Both the position numbers and the translations under genes were made by a program. The notes under the pieces are model-generated. The model was not told the DNA's origin and ran no database searches. It saw only the letters and a list, made by a program, of their open reading frames with translations. This document shows positions 33,801 to 46,480 of a DNA stretch of 64,000 nt, in pieces (within the stretch, counting starts at the first letter, position 1; the number at the start of each line of letters is the position of its first letter). The stretch comes from Orychophragmus violaceus. Taxonomy: Eukaryota; Streptophyta; Magnoliopsida; Brassicales; Brassicaceae. The stretch lies in contig CM058236.1 of the NCBI GenBank assembly GCA_030180135.1, forward strand, positions 7,523,357 through 7,587,356. The letters run 5' to 3'.

Positions 33801-35343
33801 ACCTACTGATCTCGACATTAGAAGCCAAAGTTCTGGGATTTGAGCATCTTAAAGAATCTTACAAGGATGATCCAGACTTCAGCTCAATCTATCAATATTG
33901 TAGCATTTCCCCATCAGGTTCTTTCTATATACACAATGAATATCTTTTTAGAGAAAGACGTTTGTGCATTCCGCAGGGATCAATGAGAGAGCTACTGATA
34001 AAGGAGGCACATGGTGGTGGACTCATGGGACATTTTGGAGTGGATAAGACTCTAAGTGTTTTGGTTGAACACTTCTTTTGGCCTCATCTCTGGAAGGATG
34101 TGGAACGCTTCTGTTCCAAGTGTGTAACATGTCTCAAAGCCAAATCCAGGTTACATCCACATGGTTTATATATGCCACTTCCTATTCCTAGTATGCCTTG
34201 GGTTGATATATCAATGGATTTCGTTTTAGGCTTACCCAAAATCCAAGGAAAGGATTCTATTTTTGTTGTAGTGGACATGTTCTCAAAATGGCGCATTTCA
34301 TCCCTTGTGCCAAGACAAATGATGGCACTCAAACTGCTGAATTGTTCTTTAAAGAAGTAGTATGCATGCATGGGATTCCAAGAACTATTGTTTCTGATCG
34401 AGACACGAAGTTTCTAAGCCATTTCTGGAGAGTTCTTTGGAGGAAGCTAGGAACCAAGCTACTCTTCTCTACAACTTGTCATCCGCAGACAGATAGACAA
34501 ACTGAGGTTGTAAAAAGAACTTTATCTACTCTTTTGAGAGCTACAGTTGGTAAGAACTTACAGAACTGGTTAGATTGTATTCCTTATGTTGAGTTCGCTT
34601 ATAATCATGCTAACCACTCTACTACTAAGTTGTCCCCTTTTGAGATTGTTTATGGATTTCAGCCAGAAACCCCTTTGGATCTTGTTCCTTTGCCGCCATT
34701 AGATGGCACTGATCAGGATGGAGAGTCCAAGGCCGAAATGATCAAGAAGTTGCATCAAAAAGTGAAGACTAACATAGAGGAGAAAACGACTAAGTATAAG
34801 AAGGCTGCTGACAAAGGGAGAAAGGAGCTCATCTTTAATCCAGGAGATTGGGTGTGGGTTCATATGCGTACCGAGATGTTTCCAAATCAAAGAAAATCCA
34901 AGCTAGCACCAAGAGGAGCTGGACCATTTCACGTATTGGAGAAAATCAACAACAATGCCTACAAGCTGGATCTTCCAGGTGAGTTAACCATTTCGCCAGT
35001 GTTTAATGTTACTGACTTGCTTCCTTATCATGCAAAAGATGGAATTCTGAGGTCAAAATCTTCTCAAGAAGGAGGGAATGATGAGGACATCGAACCAAGC
35101 ATACAGATTCATCAAGATGACTTAGAAGATGTACCTGCTGCTCAAGACATCACAACCATGAGAGGTCCTCCAAGGACAAGGGCTGGAGCTAAGAGACTTA
35201 GAGAAGTATTTAACAAGACTGTGCAGGGTCTCCTAACTCAAGAAATCCAAGAGGAACCGGCCAAGATCCAAGCTGGACGCCGAGGAGCTCTAAAGAGGCC
35301 AATTAAGGACCAAACAATGTTATTCTCAATCAAGCCCATCTAG
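30819..35343 (+). pseudogene. gag-pol: Gypsy-2 gag-pol, multiply broken
   Basis: The start MAGDQADPNAALLVALQALK is the same as in Gypsy-3. Compared with Gypsy-3 it has a two-base loss near 31078 (frame shift in gag), CAG to TAG at about 31357, further shifts around the zinc knuckle (CQGKGHYARDCPNQ at 31805-31850), a loss of about 50 bases near 32178 after the protease, a shift near 32560, a loss of about 80 bases near 33613 that removes part of RNase H, and a shift in integrase near 34290. The RT core with [11 protein letters not shown] (about 33080-33115) and most integrase motifs ([30 protein letters not shown]) can still be read. It cannot make a working polyprotein. Confidence 0.92.
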
Positions 35344-35884
35344 GCCCATATCCACACTCCCAAACACATCAAAACACACCAAGGTATGTTTTCAATAAAT
35401 GATATGTGTTTGTTCAGTTTTGCAGGTCCAAGACTTATATGTTTTAAGTTATGTTATTTTCTTTCTTAGTATAATTTGTATTTCGAACCATAGGTTATTT
35501 TTATGCTTTAGTGATCACTGTATTAGGTTTTCTGCCCTAGAAGGCACCAGCTGCACGATCCCCTTTATAAGGATCCTTAGCAGCCGTGTATCATTTACGA
35601 AGTATCAGTACAATAACGCAGCTCTTCTTGAGAGAAAACACTTTCAATTTTAAGATTTCTTGTGAGACATATCAAGCGACCTTAGATCAGTCGGATCACA
35701 AGATCATTCATTTCTTGTGTGGCGACATTCATCCCATTCTTCCTTCCATTCGATCATCCCATCGTCCATCCTAAGGAGTCTAGTGACCCACGGCTGGATC
35801 CATCTCATCACACCATCACTCACGATCTAGAAGAGAGAGGCTTCAGTCCCTGTTCTAAATCAACCACGCTTCTATCTTGCATCA
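35079..35884 (+). repeat. Gypsy-2 3' LTR
   Basis: 806 bases. It includes the last 88 codons or so of the pol frame (stop at 35341-35343), TATA at about 35563-35571, and ends CATCA followed by TSD CTCTA. Confidence 0.92.
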
Positions 35885-38144
35885 CTCTATCACGTAAGAC
35901 CGACAAGGTCAATTAGAAACACTATCTCAATCCCCGTACCCAGTATATGCCGCAAGTCCTACCACCATTCATCAATACAATCTGACCTATCCGGTCCTGC
36001 ACCGGAGTAGGTATCTATACACAGACTTACCCGGTCTCGTACCTAAGTATGTACTAGAATAGTCTACTCGGCCCAAAACCGAAGTAGATAAACAATCAAG
36101 CAATCAACAGTCTACTCGGCCCAACACCGGAGTAGATAAAAATCAAGCAATCAACAGTCTACCCGGCCCAACACCGGAGTAAATAACAGTCACATCACCA
36201 GTCAGGTAATTATTTTTGGTTTAATTAATCTTTTTAGCTTAAACCCTTATTCATTTTAATCTTAATTCCTTAGTTTTAACTATTCAATTATTTTACCGCT
36301 AGATTGGAGTTAGTGCTCAACCCAAAATTATATCTTTTAAATTCCTATTTCAATAGTTCTATGTTTAATTATTCCAAGTCCGTCAGATTGAGATTAGTAA
36401 ACTTACTAATCTCTTGACGTCCCAATAATTTACAATTAATTACTTAATCCAACCCGATTATCATATTTTAGGTGTGTTATGTAGTTTAATCCAGATTTTA
36501 ATTTAACTCTTAATTTACCGTATATAGATTCATTTATATACATTCTTATAATATATATGCATATATTCCATAGCATGCCATTCTATATGTATGCATCACC
36601 CAATCAAGCAATCAATAAATACTCAATCAACCAATGAGTGATATCTATATGCAATATATATGTCCTATCCGTTTTGTTTAATTCTCGAGTTATTTAATCA
36701 ACCTAGCAGTTCTATCATATTTCAGTAATGGGTACGCATTCCTAAGATTATATGGTTCCATAATTCCAAGATCGATATGATCTACCTAAATGCATCACAC
36801 AATAGCTTAGTCAACTCATAGTGATTTATGGATGACGGATGTGACCCGAGAACAGTTAACGGAATTCCGAGACCCACAAACCTCCAAACCCCGATAACCT
36901 CGAACTGTTGACCCAAACTTTGACCAGCGTTAACCTATGCGTTCACCAGAATTGACCGTTGACCCGACTAAGTTGACCACTGACCAAGACTAACCCGTCA
37001 CTATCCGGTTAGCCAAGACCTCCGACGTCGACTCCGGCAGCTTTCCAGCGTTGATTGATTCCTCCGGCTTGAATCCGGCAGCCTTCCAGCATTGACTGAT
37101 TCCTCCAGCGTTGACTCCGGCAGCCTTCCGGCGTTGACTGATTCCTCCGGCTTTGGTTGAAGGAGGTGACCGGCGAGGAGGAACATCGAAGATAAGGGCG
37201 AAGCTTCGACGAATCTCCGACGAGATTCTGGTGACTTTCTGGGGGGGTCCGGCGGAGCTCCGCCAAGGGTTTAGAATAGTGTTTAAGGCTAATTTAAGTG
37301 ATTTATAGGTTTATTTAGTGTTTAGGGACTTTTGGGATTACTTAGGAAGCTTGGAGATTTTTGGAAATTATTTTAGGGGTTTTGGGATATTTTAAGGGAC
37401 TTTAGGGACTTTCTTGTAAAACAAGAAACCAAGGGGAGGAGGAGGAGGCTGGTGGCCGTGGAGGATGAGAGGAGGAAGAGAAGAGCTTATAGCTGTTTGT
37501 TTTTGTTGTGAAGAGAAGTGAAGACCCAAGCCTTCTTTTTATAGCTTGGAGAGACTTGGTCACCAAGTTTCTCAAGGGATACATGTCCTCTTCTTATGCA
37601 AAAACTCATGGATGCTTGACACCTATCCCTCTTCTAGAGCCTTCTAGATGGTGAAATGTGTCTTGCTCCAGCTGTGACAAGTGGCACTCTCCAGCCAATC
37701 AGAAATCGCCACCTTACTCGGCGCTTGATCCGTGATTCCCGTCTAACCGATGAATTCCTGAAAAATCCGTCAAAATACCCCAATGCCATTTTTTTCTTTA
37801 TCTAAACCTCCACAAACAATTTTCCATAATTTTAATAATCTATTTTGGCCTCTCGTAGATTCTGAAACTCCAAAAATATGCTTCTCGGGATTTTTACGGT
37901 TTATCAGTTTCCTTTCCCGATAAACCTGAAAAGTCTTCTAAAAATAAATCTTGTGCAATTTACATCTTCTAAATAATATTTAATAATTACCAACATATTA
38001 TTTTGCCCTCCGTTGCTTCCCGACTCCATTTTTAGTAAAATTACCAAAATACCTCTGATTTCCAAAAACTGTAGAAATGCCCTTCGGTGAAATTTCTTTG
38101 ACTTGTAAGCTGCCCATTGACGTAATACGAGACAAGGTATTACA

Positions 38145-39592
38145 TACTGTATAAGCCAAAATCGACAGGTTTGAAAAAACCACCTCATTTACAAATAAAT
38201 ATGATTATTAAATCAATATTACTAAAATCTAACCCCTTAAATGGTTTTAAAACAATTTACAAAAAAATATATTTAAAACCTATATTTTAAAACATATTTA
38301 ATTGTTTAATACATGGCACATAAGATAAACATGTAAACTATTGTCATATGAAATCTAATTTTTTTTATTAAATTTTCTCTAAATGGAAAAAATAATTTGC
38401 ATACAAAAACAAAATACTAACTAAGATATTTTCGTCAATATTTTCTGCCAAAATTTCACTAGCTTAGTTGTTAATTTGCATATATATATATAACTTATAT
38501 TTCCTTTAAATACTTTAATTGTTTAATACGTGGGACATAAGATAAATATTTAAACTATAGGCATCCGAATTCTAAAAAAATTGTTACTAAAATTTCTTTA
38601 AATGGAAATATTGCACAATATTGAATAATATATAATAAGAAAATAATTATTACCTCAAATTTATAAAACTTTAAATTCTGGAAATGGAAAATATCTTTTA
38701 AGATGACAACATAGTTTATATAAAACTAAAAAGGTAAGATAACTACAATCTCAATATTCTTAAACCATAAATTCTCAAGATGGAAAATGTCTATTTACGA
38801 TGACAAAACAATATATATAAAACTAAAAGTATAAGATAATTACCACTTCAATATTCTTACTCTAAAATCTTAAGATGGAAAATATCATTAAAGATAAAAA
38901 CACAATATATGTAAAACTAAAAAAACAATAATTGTGGTGTAACAGCTCATTTAAATCCACGATTTGGTGATACATAAATGTAAAAGATATACAATATAAA
39001 TTCTATAAATTCAGAACTTGAATAAATGATAAATTTATTAAATTTAAAATAATATTTTTCACTCATTTTATTTTATATAAGTTAATAACACTGTAAGCTA
39101 ATAAGATGTTAGTGTCTTATTGTTATTAGTTTACAAATTTTTTACTGTATTGTTGTCAAAAAAAAGTTTTTACTGTATTTTACTTCTATAAGACAGTAAA
39201 TTACATTTTATAAAGAGATTTCTACCAAATAGTTTCTTTGTTTGTATTTTTCCTTTTTCATTATTGGTTCGAATTCTTTCACTCTAAACTTGCTCTATAA
39301 CATAAAGTCTTTTCAACAAAAACAGAAATCAAGTTTTTTCCCATTATTTTCTACATGATGGTGGATAACAATATATCTTCTTACAGCTCATGTTCCATTA
39401 TTATTATTATTATTTTTTTCTCATGTTCCATTATTGTTTCTATTTATGAATATATTCATGCATGTGGATCTTAACTTCATGTAGTTACGTCATATATATG
39501 TCTCTTAATTTTATACGTAAGTGAAAAAGATCGTGAATGTTCATGTATTGTGTTGACTTCAAATATTTTAGAGTATCTTATGCTCATATATA
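38145..39592. other. AT-rich DNA without recognisable gene
   Basis: No coding frame of interest. It has two diverged copies of a segment around AATTGTTTAATACRTGG.ACATAAGATAAA (about 38300 and 38520) and a tandem array at 38681-38930. It ends at the Helitron start. Confidence 0.6.
38681..38930. repeat. Tandem repeat, about 95-base unit, nearly three copies
   Basis: Units start near 38681, 38779 and 38873. Each opens with ATGGAAAATATC-like sequence and contains AAGATGACAA..ATATATATAAAACTAAAA and TCAATATTCTTA. The third copy is incomplete. Confidence 0.75.
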
Positions 39593-40071
39593 TCTAATAT
39601 ATATAAAACATAAGTCAAGGGAAAGTCAGTGCGAGGCTGTTGCAAAAGATTAGGGACCGAGTTCAGATATGGTACCATGACGAAGGGTATGCTTGTGCTC
39701 AGGTTGTGAATTTTGGGAATTTGAACACTAAGGAGGTTGTCTGTGAAATTGTGAAGGAGACATCACTCAGCTAGTTATTCAGTTTCAAGATAAGCTTGGT
39801 AATGTTATTGAAGGTAACACTCAAGTTCATGTCGTGCCCAGGGAGTTTCCCATGCAGGTACGTCTCTCGAGTTCTTGGATGTCAGATGCTGATTTTAACT
39901 GTGGCAGTGTCTTTGATGGCCTCATGGATAGATCAGGAAAAGTTGCTGAAGATTTTACTCAAATATGCTATTAATTCTAATGGATGTAATAGCTTCGATG
40001 AATTCACATTTATCTGGACTGATGCATTGATTTATTAAACCCTTGAGGCAATATATAGTTTCAGTGTTAAC

Positions 40072-40711
40072 TGTAGGAATTCGTTTGGTTGATCCTGATG
40101 TAATTCACAGATTCATCTCAACCTAAACATACAGATCTAGGTTCTCTTGATTAGAAACATTAGATGATCTCACCTTTTACCTGTTTGTTGCAGCGGAAGG
40201 AATAGAACAGGTCAGAGATCAGATAGATGCACCGAGGGATGAATCCTCCAAAGGTTCACACACGCGATCACAGGAATGGCTGCTAGACCACGAGGAGAGA
40301 GGCGCAGAGGGAGAGAGGATTCGCGGCTAGGGTTTTTGGGTTAGGGAGAAAGAGATTTGGCTTTTGATCATTAAAAGCCTTCTCTTTCCCTTTTGGGCTT
40401 ATGGGCCCAAAACACCAATCTGATTAAATCCCATGGATTTAATCAGACCCATTAATCTTTCTCTCTTAATACGACAAATGCCTGGCACTTTTGTCGTACT
40501 TCTGCTAAGCCGTTCCAACACATTTTCCTGTTAGCTTAGGCGTGTGACCCATATGGGATCATATAATAAAGGCAATAAGTCCAAGACTTATAGATCATGA
40601 GCGGACTCTAGCAAGCCATCATGATCCCCAGTATTATATGACTTATGTCTGATCTCGACATACTCTTACTTTCTAGAGACAGTACCGAGATTACTGGACA
40701 CAATTCCAACA
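40072..40711 (-). repeat. Copia-2 3' LTR
   Basis: 640 bases, TGTAGG..CCAACA on the plus strand. It keeps the TCTGATTAAATCC palindrome and a GGCTTTT..AAAAGCC inverted repeat at the place where Copia-1 has its TATA hairpin, but here without a good TATA box. Confidence 0.92.
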
Positions 40712-43700
40712 ATCTCCCACTTGTACTGGAATCTCAGTATTCATAATCCTTTTGTCTCAATATCTCGATTAGTCATAAGGCAAGATTGGTGTCATCCTTA
40801 TAAAGCCTAATCTTGTTCATCGGACTCTGATTCGATACTGACAATCCAAACGACTCGGGACAGTCCGTTTGAGCATGGCCATGCATTTTCCAGTATTCAA
40901 ATCTCCGATTGGCCTAGAGATATTCACTCCATTTATATTGGAGGGACAAATTCCGTCTTGTTCCATCACTGTAAACTACTCATTTCATAATGTACCCAAA
41001 CAAGGTCCTTATAACTATCGCAGAACGATAGCGTTAGACAATGATCAAAGTGCATTAGTCCATGTGCAGTCACATGCATGCGAACTCAGGTCTAAGGACT
41101 ATACTCTATAGTCGTAGTAAGAATCTCTTATGACACAGATATAAATATCCTGAAGAGTTCTTATAAGCGGGTCTTGTCCGGTCGTATGTTCCCAAACATA
41201 CACCTATGTACTGACTTTGATGCCGCGCATCTATGACACACTGAGACTTTGTCATAAGTCACGTACCAATCTAGTCTCACACGGTTGTTGGTGTTCCAAT
41301 TTCAACAACCTTCGACTAGGGACAGGATGATATAAAACATTTATCAAATATAGGGTCTCATGATCAAGCTAAATGACTTCGATGACTCAAGATCAAGTCA
41401 TTTACTTCAATGACCTATAAAATGGTTTATATCACTTTGGAACGATTATTTCATCACAGTTAAAATAATCTTGAAATAATAATTTCATTAAACATCTTAA
41501 ATGTTATTTCAAGAACATATCCAATAACTAAATAAAGCCCTTTAATAACTCCCACTGAAATTAAGACTACATCTTAATTTCACTTATCCTACAGCAACAG
41601 TCCGCGACTCGTGCTTAGGCCTAAGGAGTGGCTTCGTTAATAGATTAGCAACGTTCTCATTCGTTGAAACTTGCTGATCTACTTAACTTCTCTGTCATTT
41701 ATCTTACGGAATAGGTTATACCTATCCTCAAGGTGTTTGGACCTCTGATGTGCAGCTAGTCTCATCTATGCTGGAAATCACATCAAGTTCAGTGACGAAC
41801 TCTTCTTTCCAAACAACCTCTTTCGCCACTTCCCAAGTTGCGAAATATTCAGCTTAAGTCGTGGAGTCTGCAACAGTGCCTTGCACCGCCAGATAGACAC
41901 AAGATATAACCGGACTGTGATCGGAAATCATCTTTGTCTATTGGAAACTTGCCTTTCAGACTCTATCGACTTATAGCACTTCACTTTCTCTGAAAATCAA
42001 GAACTTATCCTTAGTATTCCTCAAATACTTTAGGACATACTTTAAGAAAATTGATTCTTTGATGGATTTGACTGGTCTTTATTTGTCTTGCTTAACATTA
42101 AAGCAACATCAAACAAGTATGTTTCATGGCATACATGATAGATCCAATTGCTGACGCACATGGAATCTTATCCATGCATTTAAGCTCAGCAGTTATCGTA
42201 GGATACTGTATCTTGCTTAACTTAATGCCATGTGACATAGGCATAAAACCCTTCTTGGATTGCTCAAAATGTGTAGGACTTTGTCAATTTAAGAATCCTG
42301 ACTTTGTCCTACCAGCTCTTTTGGATCTCTATCTTTAGATCCAAAATCCAAGAACTACGTGGCTTTACCCATGTCAATCATTAAACCAACTCCCAAGCTA
42401 GTCCTTTACCGACTACAGCATTGGGACGTTATATCCGAGAATCAGTATGTCATCGACATACACTTTGAGAAATGCAATATCGCTCCCACTAATCTATTAG
42501 TAAACACACAGTTCCGCTTCGTTCCTGTTCAAGTCAAAATCTTGACTACTTCAACAGAACGAAGATTCCAACTCCGATATGTTTGCTTCCATCCATGAAT
42601 GGATCGATGAAGCCAACTTACACAAAATGTAATTCTTCGGAGTTTGGGCTCACTTTCGCTTCCTTGAATTTCGCAGATTCGTCGCTTTCAATGATTATCA
42701 GATCATGCGAACATTCAATGATCATCAGGCTGAACTAATGACGAGAATTCACTCTCGGATTAGTGAGTGATTCTTTCATATCTGCGAACTTCAGGCTCCA
42801 CAGGTGTAGATTCTACAGAAATCTGTAAATCCTTCCGCTGCTCTCCCTCAATAGGTTAAGCAGCCTCCTGTATTTCTCGAGTTTCTTCGAGTTGTACTTT
42901 TACTCCCACTGTTCTTCTTGGAAAGTAACTTCCCTTCTTAGAAAACAGAATGGACGTAAAAGTAATAAGCCTTGGTTTCCCTGGGACAACCAGCGAAGTA
43001 GCTCAACTATTAATACTCAGTAAAGACGAATTTGGATCGATTCCAATCCACATTTACGTGGTGTCTTTCAACTGATATTGGTGGAACTATTTTAGCGTAA
43101 ACTTAGATATTTCTAGAGCGTTATTCTTAAAATATCATGGAAGATTCGTGTGATTCATCTTTAATCATTTCTTATAAGATCTGATTCTTTCTCACAGAAA
43201 CACCTTCAGGTTTTCAGGAGAAATGAGCTGTGAAACGATTTCACACTCATTAAGATGATCACACAATCAATGACTTAAGTATTCTCACTCGTGATTTAAT
43301 CCAGAGTCTTAATACTTTTGTCACTCAGATCTTATACTTCATTCTGGAACTCTTTCGACCATGTCAAAGAATTCCGACTTGTGTCTCATCAAATGAACAC
43401 AGTCACACTCACTGAAGTAATCAGTAGAGACAATGAAGTACAGGAAATTTTCTCTGGCATTACTGCTCATTGGGCCACATACATCAGTATGTTCCAGGTC
43501 CAATAAGCCTTTGGGCTTTTCTCTAGCTCGGCTAAGATAGGCCCTTTACTTTTTGGTCTAGTAAACAGAATTCAAGTCTCATAAGATATTTTATCAAATG
43601 AGCCCAACAGTCCATGACTATGGGATTTCTGAATCCGACTTACTCTATGTGACCAAGACTTTTGCCAAGAAAAATCAGGTTTAATTCATCAGATTTAAAC

Positions 43701-43940
43701 CAATTCGGTATTTATGTTACATTTAGGCACTCTTTGGTTTAAGATATAAAACCCATTCCATGAATAGGGTGCTACAATTAATATTTCATTAAGATCAAAA
43801 GAACAAAACTTGTCTTTTATCAAAATGAAAAACATTCAAATTCTTACAAGAAAATGAAAGACAATTCTGCTTAAAGCAGGTACATTGTAGCAATTACTTA
43901 ATACATAACCAAGCCTAAAAGGGATCTATAAGTGAAAACC
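40712..43940 (-). pseudogene. pol: Copia-2 pol relic
   Basis: Minus-strand pieces of integrase, RT and RNase H with many stops. The RT box YVDD is at plus-strand 42449-42460, and an integrase piece parallel to that of Copia-1 is near 43330-43560. The segment that is tripled in Copia-1 is single here (about 42895-42960). The short plus-strand frames in this region are shadows. Confidence 0.78.
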
Positions 43941-44969
43941 CTACGGCTGAGGCAGCATCCCAAGCTCCTTCCAGACATGTAGTTTCACTTGCCCTTCCTT
44001 CAACGTTCTACTGTTGCTTAGGTTCTGCATATTATCACAAATATCAGTGCCACAACCAGTATTCAATACCTTTAAGGTAGAACTTGAAGTAATAACATGA
44101 ATACCTGAGGAAGTAGTCTCATACATCAACTTCAATTCCTCATCATCTTCCATGAATTTAATGCAATTTCTCTTCCAATGCCCTGTCTCCTTACAGTAGC
44201 AGCACTTACCAACGCAAGAGGTATCTGACTCGGGCTCAGAAGACACACGCTTGCCATGATTCAAAATCTGGACAACTTTGTCTTCACCCTTGTCAGCAGT
44301 AAACCTACCCTTCTCATTCATGAGATTGTACAGGGTACTCTTCACGTTTGGCTCAACTGTCTTGAGCATATCATGCAGTTCAGTCAGCGTCTTCGTTAAG
44401 CCTTTCTTGATATAGTTCCTTCTGAACTTATCATAGCTTGACGGCAGTGACTGCAGAATGATCTCAGTTGCCAATTCTTGGCTAACTGGATAATCCAGTT
44501 TCCTCAGGTTATCAATGTAACCCATCATTTTACTGACATGAGGACTTACTGGATGATCATTTGGTAGCTTGCAGTTAGTGAGAGATTTAACCAACTGGTA
44601 TCTCTCCACTCTTATCTGCTCCTGAAATTTCAATTTCAGGCTGCTGATCATCTCTATTGGCGACTCCATGTTCTCATATTGCTTCCGCAAATCTGAGTCC
44701 ATGGTAGCCAATATCAGACCACGCACATCTACCGCATCATGATAATGCTTATTCCAAGCATTATATACTGCATGAGAAGCATCATGATAATGCTTATTCC
44801 AATATCAGATCCTCACGGGGAGAGCTCTCTCAAGGACATAGTCCTTTCTCTCCTGTCTGAGAACTAGCCTCAGGTTCCGCGACCAAGTCAAGAAATTTGA
44901 TCCGTTCAGCTTGTCCAACTTAAGGACAGACCGGATCGAGAAAGTGTTTTGATTGTTTGTGCTAGTCAT
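43941..44969 (-). pseudogene. gag: Copia-2 gag, interrupted by an in-frame stop
   Basis: The C-terminal 261 codons (44726-43941) are open and almost identical to Copia-1 gag, with the zinc knuckle CCYCKETGHWKRNC. The original start codon is at 44967-44969. Between them, near 44770-44810, a short piece has been replaced by a second copy of a neighbouring 24-base segment (44734-44757 repeated at 44779-44802). This brings in an in-frame stop shortly before the capsid helix. So this copy no longer makes full-length gag, although the rest of the gene is well conserved. Confidence 0.85.
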
Positions 44970-46467
44970 AACTGAAAATTAAGATAAAAGGATTTTAGTT
45001 AATATGTTCAATATGATTAATCTCGTATTAAATTTAATATGATTAATCACGCATTATATTCAATAACATAAGTTACCCTCAATAGAATATAATGATTCCA
45101 AGATCCACATATAACTAAGATTAAAGTGGGCCACTGGCCGTCACCAAACCTTAGCTTATATCGGTAAGCCCTATATCGGCTAATTATATCCGTGATATAA
45201 CTCTTGGTTGTGAATCTGGGCCCGAGGCCCAATTCACTCTGATGTCTCAAGGCCCGGGACTCCCGATGGCCTAGTCAAGAAAACCAGACTATACAGTCAT
45301 GTAATCATTAATGTCTGGGACTCCCAATGACATTTATGAATCACAAACTGTCTTACCCACGCAAAAACAGACATCCTCACACTGTAAGGCCATGAATGCA
45401 ATTGAATGGGCTTTGACAGCTGACATAGCCTGGACAAGACATCCAACGCTTGATATTATTTGAGGTTCGTAGGTTTATTAAAATTCATTCCCAAAATAGA
45501 AGATTACTATTTCGGGAAACTTTCTATTTATGGAAACCTACTATTTTTGGAAACTTTCTAAAATTGGAAACTTTCTAAAAAAACGGAAACTTTCTAACTT
45601 TAGAAATTTCTTTAAAAAATCCAAAACCCGCAAATTCAGAAACTTCTATTTTAAGAAACTTTCTAATTTCAAAATTTCGGAAACTTTAATTTAAAATCGA
45701 CTTTATAATTTTATAAAATAAATTTTAAATTTATCTGAAGAAAGACTCAAATAATTGGCCCAATTGTTTTAACTTCTTGGCCCGAGGCCCAAGAATTTGT
45801 CCATGTCCAAGACATGACCCAATTGTCCAATTAATTGACATAACCGGTCTGGTTCATTAAAACTGGTCTAACCAAGTTTTAATTACTACGATGACCACAA
45901 TTGTCAACCGGTTATTTACTAAACCGGAATTTCTCAATTTATTTGGTCCAACCAAATCAAATTAGAAATTCCTGGTTTAGGCACTAAATCCAATATTTCT
46001 TTCGACATTGGATTTCTTATCCCGGTTTAACCAGACTTAATAAAATTATTAAATCTGTTTATTAAACCAGGACGAATTGATTTTTAATTAAAATTTTAAA
46101 CCGAACCGAACCGAAATTGGTCACGGACCATTCATGGCCGTGACCTAGCCGCAAGCCAGCACGCGAACGATCGTTGCTGCTTCACGGGACGGGACGGAGC
46201 GATCGTTGCGATCCATCCTTGCACGATCAAGACGCGATCATCGGATCAGCCGTGATCATCCGATCGATCCATGATCGATCGATGCATCAACAGCCATCAG
46301 TCGACGCAATCCAAGTCATATAGCTTGGTTTGCGATTTTCAAACGTTTGTTCAGGATTCAATTCAGTTTCTTAAGTGTTTTTCTTATCAGTAATGGATTC
46401 AAAACACTTCTAAACAGAATAAACAACCTAAACATGAATCTAAAACAAGAAATCCTAAGAACCAATG
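44970..46467 (-). other. Copia-2 leader
   Basis: Counterpart of the Copia-1 leader. It has the AGAAAGTTTCC-type repeats (45480-45680, seen as GGAAACTTTCT on the plus strand), CCGGTT words, and a short part with GATCGATCGATGC palindromes (46165-46300) where Copia-1 has its long GC-rich block. Confidence 0.72.
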
Positions 46468-46479
46468 GCTCTGATACCA
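46468..46479 (-). other. Copia-2 primer binding site (tRNA-Met type)
   Basis: The plus strand reads GCTCTGATACCA, one base from the LTR start at 46481. Confidence 0.9.
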
Positions 46480-46480
46480 C

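Larger units (their letters stand above)
29181..35884 (+). mobile_element. Gypsy-2: Ty3/Gypsy element, complete ends but coding part broken, TSD CTCTA
   Basis: LTRs 29181-29989 and 35079-35884 (TGATGAGGAC..CATCA) are flanked by CTCTA at 29176-29180 and 35885-35889. The primer site (TGGTATCAGAGCC) is at 29992-30004 and the purine tract AGAAGGAGGGAA is before 35079. The LTRs differ at many sites and by three bases in length, so it is older than Gypsy-3, a member of the same family. It inserted into the reverse giant LTR. Confidence 0.93.
28982..38144 (-). repeat. Second giant LTR, minus strand, in two pieces (28982-29180 and 35885-38144)
   Basis: The left piece is the reverse complement of about 27850-28030 of the forward LTR (for example GGTGTTAACCTAT and GACTCTATAGGG). 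The right piece continues through the 55- to 60-base repeats and ends with GGTATTACA, i.e. a minus-strand TGTAATACC start. A minus-strand TATA box (TATAAAAA) is at plus-strand 37536-37543. Gypsy-2 splits it. Its U5 end is missing exactly at the end of the forward LTR, so the forward element probably inserted into it. The right flank has no purine tract, so this is a 5' or solo LTR. Sequence divergence from the forward copy is high. Confidence 0.72.
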
